From an uncultured Geobacteraceae bacterium (GTDB lineage Bacteria; Desulfobacterota; Desulfuromonadia; Geobacterales; Pseudopelobacteraceae), in assembly GCA_903925005.1 (NCBI GenBank), contig CAIYDX010000142.1:1-50437 (forward strand): a DNA stretch of 50,437 nt, in the 5' to 3' direction. Positions 1 through 7,802 of this stretch are shown here, piece after piece. Position 1 is the first letter of the stretch. Every line of letters starts with the position of its first letter. A program made the translations under genes and the position numbers. The notes under the pieces are model-generated. The model was not told where the DNA came from. It made no database searches and saw only the letters and a program-made list of their open reading frames with translations.

Positions 1-284
1 GTTGGCACACTATCCACTTTCCATTTAGAACCAGCCTGTGTTCCTCCCCGCATGGCCCAGTCGCCTTCCCACATCTCCAGAATAAACACCACTTTTCTGT
101 GTTTATATGTTTTAATCAGGTATTTGGCCAGATCATAAAATTCATTTTCAATTCTATTTAATGTAACGGTTTGGTCTTCTAAAGAAGCACCTCCAAAACC
201 ATCATTGATATTCAATGCAAAAACTACGGCAGAGAAGGACAGAGCAACAAGAGCAGCAACGATCGTGGAAAGAACTTTTTTCAT
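1..284 (-). CDS. Exported protein of unknown function, 5' part only
   Basis: The frame is open from an ATG at 282-284 to the window edge, so only the first 94 codons are visible and the 3' end is missing. A GGAGG ribosome site lies at 293-297. The N-terminus (MKKVLSTIVAALVALSFSAVVFA) is a typical Sec signal peptide with likely cleavage after VFA, so the protein is probably periplasmic or secreted. The visible mature part has a charged helical stretch followed by WEGDWAMRGGTQ. I do not recognise the family. A good sigma54-type promoter lies about 45 bases upstream, suggesting conditional expression through an enhancer-binding protein. That the gene is real is well supported by start, signal peptide, ribosome site and promoter together. 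Confidence 0.72.
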   Translation of the reverse strand, partial: MKKVLSTIVAALVALSFSAVVFALNINDGFGGASLEDQTVTLNRIENEFYDLAKYLIKTYKHRKVVFILEMWEGDWAMRGGTQAGSKWKVDSVP

Positions 285-327
285 GGGTAATACCTCCGAA
301 TAGTTTTAGTGAATCTGCTTTTATATA

Positions 328-345
328 AAGCACAGGTCATGCCAA
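328..345 (-). promoter_or_regulatory. Sigma54 (RpoN) type -24/-12 promoter
   Basis: The minus strand reads TTGGCATGACCTGTGCTT. Against the RpoN consensus YTGGCACGRNNNTTGCW it keeps the -24 GG and the -12 GC with exactly 10 bases between them, with two departures elsewhere. Initiation would fall near 316, about 30 bases before the start codon of the exported protein at 284. The AT-rich 350-480 region upstream could hold enhancer sites, but I cannot assign one. Confidence 0.6.
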
Positions 346-491
346 TTATTGAAACGCTGCAACATGGCGTATATACTGGTATAAATATTAATGATTATAT
401 TTCTTGTCAAGACATCGAACCTTATATAATTTACCTCATACCTTATTTAGGGTATAACACCACCAAAACTTATAAATGATATTATGGATAT

Positions 492-544
492 AAAAAGCCC
501 CGTCTCCTTACAGTACAGATAGATGTACAAAGGAGATGGGGCTT
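492..544 (-). terminator. Rho-independent terminator after tRNA-Gln
   Basis: A 15-bp stem with one mismatch (plus-strand arms 495-509 and 530-544) is followed on the minus strand by a run of five T (492-496). It lies just downstream of the minus-strand tRNA gene and insulates it from the exported-protein gene. Confidence 0.85.
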
Positions 545-578
545 AAATACAGATAGCATAAACAGCTAGTTATTAAAT

Positions 579-653
579 TGGCAGGGGTACCTGGATTCGA
601 ACCAAGAGATGACGGCGTCAGAGGCCGTTGCCTTACCGTTTGGCTATACCCCT
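579..653 (-). tRNA. tRNA-Gln (anticodon CTG)
   Basis: The 75-base gene folds as a cloverleaf: acceptor arms AGGGGTA (plus 647-653) and TACCCCT (plus 583-589), the TTCGAATC T-loop, anticodon stem ACGGC/GCCGT and loop CTCTGAC giving anticodon CTG (codon CAG). The 3' CCA is encoded (579-581). The first pair is A-U rather than the U-A usual in Escherichia coli tRNA-Gln. It has its own promoter at 671-699 and a terminator at 492-544. Confidence 0.95.
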
Positions 654-670
654 ATATTTGAAGAGCACAC

Positions 671-699
671 TTTGTAGCAAATCTGGCCACCGACGTCAA
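671..699 (-). promoter_or_regulatory. Sigma70 promoter of tRNA-Gln
   Basis: Minus-strand TTGACG (694-699), a 17-base spacer and TACAAA (671-676) lie about 20 bases before the mature tRNA 5' end, directly after the stop codon of the oxidoreductase gamma gene. Confidence 0.65.
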
Positions 700-717
700 G
701 ACTTTTTAGCCGACCTT

Positions 718-1260
718 TTATCCCTTCGCTGCCTGAACGCCCGCTTCGATCGCTTTTACGTTGGCTGGAATCAATCGGTGGTTTCGTTCCGGCAGGGCCT
801 TTTTCAACGCCGCTTCCAGCGATGGGCTTTTCAATGCGCCGGATTTCTCAATATATGCCCCGCAAGCCACCATATTGACCATACGAACATCCCCCAGATC
901 GAGGGCAATCTGATTCATCGGAACCGCGACGATCTCGATGCCAGGAAGTTCAGCGCCATCTACAGCCACCAGACTGCAGTTAACGATGCAGATCCCCCCC
1001 TGCTTTACTTTGGCGGCGTATTTATCGAATGAGAGTTGATCGAGAAGAACTGCAACCGACGGATTTCCGACCACCGGAGAACCGGTATCGCCATCCGCAA
1101 AGACGAGCGTACACATGGCCGCCCCCCCCCGCTTTTCAACTCCGTAGGCAGGAAGGAACGAGACATTTTTCCCTTCGTGGATTGCAGCGTATGAGAGCAG
1201 ATTACCGGCCAGCAGCACACCCTGCCCGCCGTAACCGGCGAAAAAAACATCGTAACGCAT
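718..1260 (-). CDS. vorC: 2-oxoacid:ferredoxin oxidoreductase, gamma subunit
   Basis: This is the small catalytic-domain subunit (180 residues) of a four-subunit 2-oxoacid:ferredoxin oxidoreductase, which converts a 2-oxoacid and CoA to acyl-CoA, CO2 and reduced ferredoxin. The N-terminal GYGGQGV motif (residues 9-15) and the SFLPAYGVEKRGG segment are hallmarks of the POR/KOR gamma family. Length is normal. It is the last gene of the set ferredoxin-alpha-beta-gamma, 14 bases after beta, with ribosome site GGAGA. Substrate cannot be read from this subunit; 2-oxoisovalerate is favoured from the VorB-like alpha subunit and the neighbouring branched acyl-CoA genes, and 2-oxoglutarate is the main alternative. 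Confidence 0.88.
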   Translation of the reverse strand: MRYDVFFAGYGGQGVLLAGNLLSYAAIHEGKNVSFLPAYGVEKRGGAAMCTLVFADGDTGSPVVGNPSVAVLLDQLSFDKYAAKVKQGGICIVNCSLVAVDGAELPGIEIVAVPMNQIALDLGDVRMVNMVACGAYIEKSGALKSPSLEAALKKALPERNHRLIPANVKAIEAGVQAAKG

Positions 1261-1274
1261 GATTATCTCCAGGA

Positions 1275-2018
1275 CTAAAGATTAGCGGTATTTTTATACA
1301 CACCCAGCGGGAAGTACGGAATCATTTCATCGGTCACCCGCTGATTGGCAACAAGAGGAGTCATCCCCCAATTGGTAGGGCAAGATGACAGCGCCTCAAT
1401 AAATGAAAACCCTTTCTTCTCGACTTGATAGCGAAAAGCGGTTTTTATCATATTTTTGGCCTGGAGGACATTTTTGGGGTTATTGAGCGCCACTCGTGCC
1501 GAAAAAGCCACTCCATCAAGATTGGAGAGCAGTTCCGCCATTTTGAACGGTGAGCCATCTTTCGAGACATCACGACCATAGGGGGATGTAGATGTTTTTT
1601 GCCCCGGCATCGTGGTCGGCGCCATCTGTCCGCCGGTCATTCCATAGGTCGTATTGTTGACGAAGATGACGGTGATATCCTCGCCGCGGTTGGCGGCATG
1701 GATAATCTCGGACATGCCGATCGCCGCCAGATCGCCATCCCCCTGATAGGTAAATACGATCCGGTCGGGGCGGGCACGTTTGGCGCCGGTGGCAACGGCT
1801 GGAGCTCTTCCGTGAGGGGCTTCGATAACGTCAACGTCGAAATAGCCATAGAGAAAAACCGAGCAGCCGACTGAAGCTATGCCGATAGTTTTATCGCGGA
1901 TTCCATATTCATCCAGCGCTTCGGCAACCAGGCGGTGGACCGTGCCGTGATTGCAGCCGGGACAGAAGTGGGTCGAGACATCTTTCAGGCTTTCCGGCCT
2001 TTTAAATACCTGTTTCAT
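1275..2018 (-). CDS. vorA: 2-oxoacid:ferredoxin oxidoreductase, beta (TPP-binding) subunit
   Basis: This subunit binds thiamine diphosphate. Visible are the FCPGCNHG cysteine motif near the start and the TPP/Mg motif GDGDLAAIG...[12 protein letters not shown]. The open frame runs upstream into the alpha gene, but the start MKQVFKRPE at 2018 is chosen because an AGGA ribosome site lies 8 bases before it and it leaves a 19-base gap after alpha. This gives 247 residues, usual for the family. The extra upstream 41 codons overlap alpha and look non-coding. It works in the cytoplasm with the alpha, gamma and ferredoxin subunits. Confidence 0.9.
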   Translation of the reverse strand: MKQVFKRPESLKDVSTHFCPGCNHGTVHRLVAEALDEYGIRDKTIGIASVGCSVFLYGYFDVDVIEAPHGRAPAVATGAKRARPDRIVFTYQGDGDLAAIGMSEIIHAANRGEDITVIFVNNTTYGMTGGQMAPTTMPGQKTSTSPYGRDVSKDGSPFKMAELLSNLDGVAFSARVALNNPKNVLQAKNMIKTAFRYQVEKKGFSFIEALSSCPTNWGMTPLVANQRVTDEMIPYFPLGVYKNTANL

Positions 2019-2037
2019 GGAATATATCCTCAACTCT

Positions 2038-3120
2038 TCAGGCTGCGGCCCGATAGTTTTTCTTGATCTGTTCGAAAAGTTCTTCCGGCGTCGGCAAGGA
2101 CCCCGCTCCTGGTGGACGCCCATAGAAGGCGACTTCGGCATCGCGCGCTATTGAAAGGCGGACGTCATCGACCATCTGGCCGGTGGAGAGTTCTATATCC
2201 AGAAAAAGTTTGCATCGTTCGGAAAGCGCGGCATAGGCCTTTTTGGGGAACGGAAACAGGGTGATCGGCCTCATCAGCCCGACTTTCATGCCGGCCTCGC
2301 GAGCCATGGCCACGGCGGTCTTGGCGATGCGCGCCGTCGAACCGAATGCGGTCACAATCAATTCCGCATCGGAGGTCTGCACCTCTTCCCATCGGTTTTC
2401 CTTGTCAGCAAGTTCTTCATAGCGGGCATGCATCTTCCAGTGAAATTTTTCCATCTCGCCGTCGCCCAGCTTGAGCGATTTGACGACATTCTGAGGAGTG
2501 CCTTCCGCCCTGCCGCGAACCGCCCACTCCTTATCCGGAAGTGCCACGACCGGACGGGAATTGGCGATTATGGATTCCTTCATCTGTCCGATGACCGAAT
2601 CGGCTAGCACCATGGCCGGCATGCGGTAGATGTCCGAAAGGTCAAAGGCGAGCATGGTCAGGTCGTACATTTCCTGAACCGAATTAGGCGCCAGAACGAT
2701 GATACGGTAACCGCCATGACCTCCGCCCCGCGTCGCCTGGAAATAATCGGCCTGGGAGGCGTCGATGCCGCCAAGGCCGGGGCCCTGACGCATGATGTCC
2801 ACGATTACGCCGGGGAGTTCCGAACCGGCCATGTACGAGATCCCTTCCTGTTTGAGCGAAATACCCGGGCCGGAGGAGGAGGTCATTGCGCGCGTTCCGG
2901 TAGCCGAAGCCCCCAGCAGCATGTTGATGGCGGCGATTTCGCTCTCGGCCTGAATGAATTCGCCCCCCAGTCTCGGGAGTTCACGTGACAGATATTCCGG
3001 GATATCGCTCTGCGGAGTGATCGGATAGCCGAAATAGCAATGACAACCAGCCTCCAGGGCCGCCATCGCTACCGCTTCGTTCCCCTTGACAAATAATTTT
3101 TCAGGTACAACATTGTTCAT
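2038..3120 (-). CDS. vorB: 2-oxoacid:ferredoxin oxidoreductase, alpha subunit (VorB-like)
   Basis: This subunit carries the pyrimidine-binding and transketolase C-terminal domains of the complex. The segments [35 protein letters not shown] and [20 protein letters not shown] match the family annotated as 3-methyl-2-oxobutanoate dehydrogenase VorB. I prefer the ATG at 3120 (360 residues): AAGGAG lies 8 bases before it, whereas the GTG at 3129, which overlaps the ferredoxin stop, would abut that same ribosome site. Oxidation of 2-oxoisovalerate to isobutyryl-CoA would feed IcmF, but 2-oxoglutarate activity is not excluded. Confidence 0.88.
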   Translation of the reverse strand: MNNVVPEKLFVKGNEAVAMAALEAGCHCYFGYPITPQSDIPEYLSRELPRLGGEFIQAESEIAAINMLLGASATGTRAMTSSSGPGISLKQEGISYMAGSELPGVIVDIMRQGPGLGGIDASQADYFQATRGGGHGGYRIIVLAPNSVQEMYDLTMLAFDLSDIYRMPAMVLADSVIGQMKESIIANSRPVVALPDKEWAVRGRAEGTPQNVVKSLKLGDGEMEKFHWKMHARYEELADKENRWEEVQTSDAELIVTAFGSTARIAKTAVAMAREAGMKVGLMRPITLFPFPKKAYAALSERCKLFLDIELSTGQMVDDVRLSIARDAEVAFYGRPPGAGSLPTPEELFEQIKKNYRAAA

Positions 3121-3125
3121 GACCG

Positions 3126-3338
3126 TCACTCCTTAAAAACCGTGATGGCGACATCAGGGCACATTTCCGCGCAGAGCGCGCAGCCGGTGCATTTTTCAGG
3201 CCCCGAAAAAACCGCTACGGTGTACCCGAGGCTATTCGGGGTATCGCTCATTACGACCAGCTTCTTAGGGCAGGCTATGGTACAGAGCCCGCACCCCTTG
3301 CAGCGCACTTCATCAATTATTATATGCGGCATCGACAT
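3126..3338 (-). CDS. vorD: 2x[4Fe-4S] ferredoxin subunit of the 2-oxoacid oxidoreductase
   Basis: This 70-residue protein has two CxxCxxCxxxCP clusters (CKGCGLCTIACP and CTGCALCAEMCP), the usual delta subunit that carries electrons from the TPP site. It is the first gene of the vor operon. Two starts are possible (M1 or M3, MSMPHI); AGGA sits 3 bases from M1 and 9 from M3, so MPHIIID may be the true N-terminus. A sigma70-like promoter lies about 40 bases upstream. Confidence 0.9.
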   Translation of the reverse strand: MSMPHIIIDEVRCKGCGLCTIACPKKLVVMSDTPNSLGYTVAVFSGPEKCTGCALCAEMCPDVAITVFKE

Positions 3339-3377
3339 TCATCCTTTTTCAAATGATGCATTGATTTCAGATCGTCC

Positions 3378-3407
3378 TTTGTAGCAGATAGAAAAGTTGT
3401 GCGTCAA
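3378..3407 (-). promoter_or_regulatory. Probable sigma70 promoter of the vor operon
   Basis: Minus-strand TTGACG (3402-3407), an 18-base spacer and TACAAA (3378-3383), the same hexamers as the tRNA-Gln promoter. It does not contain the acyl-CoA regulon dyad found at four other promoters here. Confidence 0.45.
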
Positions 3408-3424
3408 GCTTTCACACTGCAAAA

Positions 3425-3503
3425 AAACAGGGAGCAACGGAGCGACAGAGAAATCAAAGTCTGATTCTCAGATTTTACTCCGTTGCTCCGTTGCTCTCTG
3501 TTT
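3425..3503. repeat. Intergenic inverted repeat built on GGAGCAACGGAG units
   Basis: Left arm about 3425-3450 and right arm about 3478-3503 are near-complementary and each contains GGAGCAACGGAG or its complement. It could fold into a long hairpin between the DUF2889 gene and the vor promoter. There is no T-run, so it looks like a dispersed palindromic repeat more than a standard terminator. Confidence 0.6.
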
Positions 3504-3514
3504 CAAATATTCTA

Positions 3515-3964
3515 TTATTCCGAGCGCTTTACATATCCGGCACAGCTCCCGGCAAGACGTTCCCTGATTGAGTCCAGCATCTGCTGTTCATCGCTGAAAC
3601 CAGCCGCAGCCTTGACATTCATAGCCAGAGGCAGCAGTCCCAGCAGCATAACCCGGAGGTTGCCGCACCCTTCACCCCCTCCAAACGTTTCCTGCAGCTT
3701 ACGGTTGAGCCCCCTGCCGATAACAAATCCGACCAGCCGCTCCATACGCCGGGCAACCGCAGGACAATCCTCCGATGGATGACGGACAAAATTAACCCGC
3801 GCTGCCGTTATCGTAAGTGATTCAAAATCCGCTACGACCTCCATCCGGATATCATGGAAGCGGTCCTTGAGGCGAGCGGTCAATACAATCTGATTCTCAT
3901 CATCCCTCTGAACGCGGTAGCTGAGATCCCGTTTGAAATCGTCCATGGCGTTTGCAGCCGCCAT
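3515..3964 (-). CDS. DUF2889 family protein
   Basis: A 149-residue cytoplasmic protein matching DUF2889 in the pattern YRVQRDDENQIVLTARLKDRFHDI, a conserved NFVRHPSEDCP segment and a GEGCGNLRVMLLGLLP segment. No catalytic function is established for the family that I know of. It begins 3 bases after the CoA-transferase beta stop, with a GGGG ribosome site, so it is the last gene of the acyl-CoA operon and presumably acts on or senses a related metabolite; that role is inference from context. Confidence 0.75.
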   Translation of the reverse strand: MAAANAMDDFKRDLSYRVQRDDENQIVLTARLKDRFHDIRMEVVADFESLTITAARVNFVRHPSEDCPAVARRMERLVGFVIGRGLNRKLQETFGGGEGCGNLRVMLLGLLPLAMNVKAAAGFSDEQQMLDSIRERLAGSCAGYVKRSE

Positions 3965-3967
3965 TAT

Positions 3968-4789
3968 TTACCCCTTTTTCACCTTTGGAACAAAGATCTG
4001 GTCCGGATCGAGCACATCATGAATGATATGCAGCTCTTCACGGGTCGGCGGTAGAGTCTCACCGTTGACGCGGGAAATATCTAGGTCGAAGAAACACATC
4101 TCCTTAATTTCAGCTGGAGTTTTGCCCGGGTGACAGGTATCGAGATAAATCTTGCCGCTCTGTTCGTCAAAGCGGAATACACCGGCCGTGCTGATGACCG
4201 CCGAAGGGCCGCCGCGATAGGCGGCACCATACAGTTCGCGGCGATGCACAAATTCGCCCCCCGGCCATTTTTTGACCCGCCAACCAGGACTGGTGATGTA
4301 GCTGACATTGGGGGTAAAGCGGCGCTTTTCGTGAACCATGATGAAGACCGTCCGCTTGGCGAACGAGTTGATGTCCGGGTTGCCGCCGCTGCCGGTCAGG
4401 CGCAGTTCGGGGTTCAGGTAATCGCCAATGCATGTGGTGTTGACGTTGCCGTATTCATCCACTTCGGCGCCACCCAGAAAACCGAGATCGACGTAGCCGC
4501 GCTGGGCGATACTGAAAGCATCGTACAGACCGGATGAGCGGGATGCGCCCATCTCGCAGCGTGCATCACCCACGGAGGTCGGGATTTCAGGGGGACGGCC
4601 ATCAAGCGTGCCGGCCTCAAAAATCAGCTTGAGGTTGGGGGCATGGGTCTTCTGAGCCAGCATGATTGCCACCATCGGCAGACCGGTGCCGGCAAAAACC
4701 ACTTCATTATCCTGCACTTCGCGGGCAGCGGCGCAGCACATCAGATCAGCCAGGCCGTATTCTTCAGCAGTCGCGTATTCAGTAGCCAT
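3968..4789 (-). CDS. CoA-transferase beta subunit (glutaconate CoA-transferase B type)
   Basis: Subunit B of a family I CoA-transferase, which moves CoA between acyl-CoA and a free acid through an enzyme-bound glutamyl thioester. The FEAG motif places the likely catalytic glutamate at E58; the following GTLDGRP, MGASRSSGLYDAFSIAQRG and GFLGGAEVDEYGNVNTT segments are typical. At 273 residues it is of normal length. It starts 2 bases after the alpha gene and must work with it. In an operon with acyl-CoA dehydrogenase and Etf, activation of a short-chain acid such as butyrate or isobutyrate with acetyl-CoA is likely; the true substrate cannot be read from sequence. Confidence 0.88.
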   Translation of the reverse strand: MATEYATAEEYGLADLMCCAAAREVQDNEVVFAGTGLPMVAIMLAQKTHAPNLKLIFEAGTLDGRPPEIPTSVGDARCEMGASRSSGLYDAFSIAQRGYVDLGFLGGAEVDEYGNVNTTCIGDYLNPELRLTGSGGNPDINSFAKRTVFIMVHEKRRFTPNVSYITSPGWRVKKWPGGEFVHRRELYGAAYRGGPSAVISTAGVFRFDEQSGKIYLDTCHPGKTPAEIKEMCFFDLDISRVNGETLPPTREELHIIHDVLDPDQIFVPKVKKG

Positions 4790-4791
4790 CG

Positions 4792-5757
4792 TTACTTACC
4801 CCCTTTCTCACGAACACTGTAATTTAGCGCCGTATTGGCTTTCAGCTTCTGCATGCGCGCCCATCCCAGCTTTTCCATATAGCTGACATGATCCTGCCCA
4901 TGTATCCACTCTTTGGCAAAGTCGTCAAATCCTTCCTGGGTTCGGGTCATGCCATAAAAGTCCTTCAAGAAGTACCCATCCACGTCGTAGCGACCGAACA
5001 TACCGGTCGGATGCGCGCCGAACGGACATTCCAGAATATGATTCACTTCAAAGCTGGCGATAGTGTTCTGATCGGCATTGCGCCGCAAATACTCCTCCGG
5101 CACAATCTCTTCGGCCATCACGATCGTGATGTCGGCCGCCCGGGCTACCTCGGGATCGGAGTAATACTGGCCGTTTACCCGCACGGTTCCCTCTTCGCCG
5201 ACCTGCTGAACACAGAGTACCGCAATATCAACCTTGGCAGGCGGAATCAGCACCTGGGAACCGGCTCCGAAGAACGGGTCTTCGGTAAACTGGTATTTAT
5301 GCTTCGCAATGCGCTTGCCGTCCCGCAGACCGGCCCGGCCGAGCATATCGTATTCGGGGTTGTGGATATCTGTTCCGAGAGAAGTCTGAGTAACCGCATA
5401 GGCCGCTCCCTGTGCCGCCGCGGCAAAACGGAACATCATCTCGGCATGGCTGTAATCCTCGACGATGATCTCTTTGTTGCCGACCTTGCGGGAGACATTG
5501 GCGCCGTACTTGCCGTACAGCTCATGGCCGACCCAGCATGATTCCCAGATATCGACGCAGCCGGCACCGACCAGGAATTCGGTATGGGAACCGCCGTTTA
5601 CCTCTATCAGATGCAGATTTTTCCGGTGCTGGCGAATCAGCTCGTAGACGATTGCCATCGGACGTCGCCAGATGGTGAATCCGGAAAAAGTGAGACTGGA
5701 GCCGTTCTTGATGATTTCGGCGGCTTGCTGCAGGGTAATGCGTTTGTCGGTACTCAT
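4792..5757 (-). CDS. CoA-transferase alpha subunit (glutaconate CoA-transferase A type)
   Basis: A 321-residue partner of the downstream beta subunit. It has the N-terminal alpha/beta CoA-transferase fold (ITLQQAAEIIKNGSSLTFSGF, IWRRPMAIVYELIRQ) and a long C-terminal segment with QVLIPPAKVDIAVLCVQQVGEEGTVRVNG. The start has a strong AAGGAGG site. It lies 14 bases after the acyl-CoA dehydrogenase in the same operon. The two-gene A/B layout separates it from single-chain CoA-transferases. Confidence 0.87.
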   Translation of the reverse strand: MSTDKRITLQQAAEIIKNGSSLTFSGFTIWRRPMAIVYELIRQHRKNLHLIEVNGGSHTEFLVGAGCVDIWESCWVGHELYGKYGANVSRKVGNKEIIVEDYSHAEMMFRFAAAAQGAAYAVTQTSLGTDIHNPEYDMLGRAGLRDGKRIAKHKYQFTEDPFFGAGSQVLIPPAKVDIAVLCVQQVGEEGTVRVNGQYYSDPEVARAADITIVMAEEIVPEEYLRRNADQNTIASFEVNHILECPFGAHPTGMFGRYDVDGYFLKDFYGMTRTQEGFDDFAKEWIHGQDHVSYMEKLGWARMQKLKANTALNYSVREKGGK

Positions 5758-5771
5758 GCCTGCCTCCTTGG

Positions 5772-6929
5772 CTAATTGAAGTTCCTCAAAATTTCACGTG
5801 ATATGATCAAACGCTGAATCTCGCTTGTTCCTTCGTAAATAGACGTAATCCTGGCATCGCGGGTGAATCGTTCAATCGGATAATCCTGGGTATAGCCATA
5901 GCCGCCAAGCATCTGCATCGCCTTGTAACAGGCCCGGTTGGCCGACTCGGTCGCATAGAGCTTCGCCATCGAAGCCTCCTTGGCAAAACTTTTGCCGTTC
6001 TCCTTGCGCCAGGCGGCGCTCATCAGCAGCAGCCTGGCCGCCTCAAGTTCGGTATAGCCGTCCGCCATCATCCACTGCAGCGCCTGAAAATTGCTGATTT
6101 TCTGGCCGAACTGAACCCGCTCGGTTGCATAGCGGGTAGCATAGTCCATCGCCGCCAGCCCGACTCCCAGCCCCAGAGAACCGATGCCGATACGGCCACC
6201 GGTCAGTTCCGCCACGGCGATGCGGAAACCATCGTTCAGCTTCCCCATCATCGCGCCGGCAGGAACGCGGCAGCTATCAAAAATCAGTTCGTTGGTAGCC
6301 GAGGCATGCTGCCCCATCTTCTTCTCTTCCTTGCCGATGATCAGTCCGGGCGTACCGGCTTCCACAAGAAAACAGCTGATCCCCTTCCCTTTCGGAGCAT
6401 CCTTGTCGGTCACGGCCCAGACGACAAACACACCGGCATAAGGGGCGCTGGTGATAAATATTTTTGAGCCGTTAAGAACGTAAAAATCGCCATCCTTGAC
6501 CGCCTGCGTGCTCATGCCTGAAGGATCGGAACCGGCGCCCGGCTCGGTAAGACCGAAGCCGCCGGCGGCAAACTCGCCGGAACAGATTTTCGGAATATAC
6601 GCCATTTTCTGTTCTTCGTTACCGACCGCCTGAATCACTTCACAAACCATGTTGTTGACCGACAGCGTTACCGCCGTGGAGGCACAGGCGCGGGCGATCT
6701 CGGTAATCGCCAGACTGAAGGCAACAACTCCCGCCTCCGTCCCGCCGTACTGTTCCTTGACGTTCAACCCCATAAAACCGAGTTCGGCCAGTTTTTTCAG
6801 ATTTGCCATCATCGGCGACCGGTCATCGCTCTGGTCAAGCGCTGCCGCCACCGGCTCAAGCTCCGCCTTGGCAAAATTCCGGGCGGTATCCTGGATCAAC
6901 TTCTGCTCTTCCGTCAGATCGAGAAACAT
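5772..6929 (-). CDS. Acyl-CoA dehydrogenase (short or branched chain)
   Basis: An FAD flavoenzyme that oxidises acyl-CoA to 2-enoyl-CoA and passes electrons to EtfAB. It has the FAD/substrate motif TEPGAGSD, the FVLNGSK-like core and the C-terminal YEGTSEIQR, whose glutamate is the catalytic base in the short-chain branch of the family. M3 at 6929 is chosen because AAGGAG abuts M1 but lies 6 bases before M3, giving 385 residues. It sits between caiB and the CoA-transferase genes. It is distinct from the second dehydrogenase of the operon (11754-12893), so the two may split straight and branched substrates; that division is inference. Confidence 0.9.
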   Translation of the reverse strand: MFLDLTEEQKLIQDTARNFAKAELEPVAAALDQSDDRSPMMANLKKLAELGFMGLNVKEQYGGTEAGVVAFSLAITEIARACASTAVTLSVNNMVCEVIQAVGNEEQKMAYIPKICSGEFAAGGFGLTEPGAGSDPSGMSTQAVKDGDFYVLNGSKIFITSAPYAGVFVVWAVTDKDAPKGKGISCFLVEAGTPGLIIGKEEKKMGQHASATNELIFDSCRVPAGAMMGKLNDGFRIAVAELTGGRIGIGSLGLGVGLAAMDYATRYATERVQFGQKISNFQALQWMMADGYTELEAARLLLMSAAWRKENGKSFAKEASMAKLYATESANRACYKAMQMLGGYGYTQDYPIERFTRDARITSIYEGTSEIQRLIISREILRNFN

Positions 6930-6977
6930 TCGCATCTCCTTATCACTGAATTAGACATCGTTTACATGCTCAATCAA

Positions 6978-7802
6978 TCAGCTCCGGACCGTTTCAATCG
7001 GGACATCCATCTGTTTTCCCCACTCCTGCCAATACTCTGAACTCTGATCGGAAAAAGCGGCCTGATACTCATTCGGAGTGGATATTTTCAACGTTTCTTC
7101 CAACCGTTTTTTAAAATGCGGTTCAAGAGCCGCAACCGCTATCCAGCCGTCAGCAGATTTATAGATATTGTATTCGGGAATTCCGCCCCCAAGAAGCGCG
7201 CCCGCCGCTGTACAGCCATAGCGGAGCGGTTCGGCAAGTGACGCGGCGGCTTCCGACAGCGCGACCTCCGCATAGCCAGCTTTGCCACTCCGTTCACGCT
7301 GAAGCAGCAGCGCCAGAGCGGAAGAGACCGTCATCTCCGCACCAGCCATGTCAGCCAGCAGGGTACGCGGCATATAAGGTGGCGTGAGAAGCCCGAGTGA
7401 AGCCTGGTAGGTAAGGTCGTGACCCGCTTCGTTCTCACGGGGAGCCGGATAACCGACAATTGCGACCTGGCAGAGCCGTGGAAATTTTTCATGCAGAGCG
7501 GCCCAATCCAGCCCGAGACGCTCCATCGCGGCGGGACGACTGGCGCTGATCAGCAGATCGGCAGCCCCGAGCAATCGATCCAGTTCGGCGCGCCCCTGTT
7601 CCGACTTCAAATCGAGCTTGGCAAGAGTATGCCCGGCCGCCATATCCCTGTACCAGCCGGCGTGGTATGTCTCCATCGGATCGCCGGACGGCGCTTCAAT
7701 CTTGACAACCTCCGCTCCCAGAGCGCTTAGACGCTGGGCAGCTGCCGGACCGGGGAGATTGACCGCCAGATTGACTATCTTGACACCGGAAAGCATCTTC
7801 AT
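6978..7802 (-). CDS. Short CaiB/BaiF family CoA-transferase-like protein
   Basis: The N-terminal two thirds match family III CoA-transferases and acyl-CoA racemases: GVKIVNLAVNLPGP, the LGAEVVKIEAPSGDP loop and LLADMAGAEM with the likely catalytic aspartate D151. At 274 residues it is about 100 short of the usual 360-400, ending soon after YWQEWGKQ; the C-terminal part that completes the large domain is absent although no frameshift is visible at the end. Its start overlaps the etfA stop (ATGA), so the genes are translationally coupled. Epimerisation or CoA transfer on a branched acyl-CoA is possible, but loss of the C-terminal part may mean a changed role. Confidence 0.78.
   Translation of the reverse strand: MKMLSGVKIVNLAVNLPGPAAAQRLSALGAEVVKIEAPSGDPMETYHAGWYRDMAAGHTLAKLDLKSEQGRAELDRLLGAADLLISASRPAAMERLGLDWAALHEKFPRLCQVAIVGYPAPRENEAGHDLTYQASLGLLTPPYMPRTLLADMAGAEMTVSSALALLLQRERSGKAGYAEVALSEAAASLAEPLRYGCTAAGALLGGGIPEYNIYKSADGWIAVAALEPHFKKRLEETLKISTPNEYQAAFSDQSSEYWQEWGKQMDVPIETVRS

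Noticed and set aside
285-492. Possible sigma70 promoter TTGTCA/TATAAT on the plus strand near 411-437
   Set aside because: The spacer is 15 bases and no plus-strand gene follows.
2019-2141. Upstream extension of the vor beta subunit
   Set aside because: It overlaps the alpha gene and lacks family features; the ATG at 2018 has a ribosome site.
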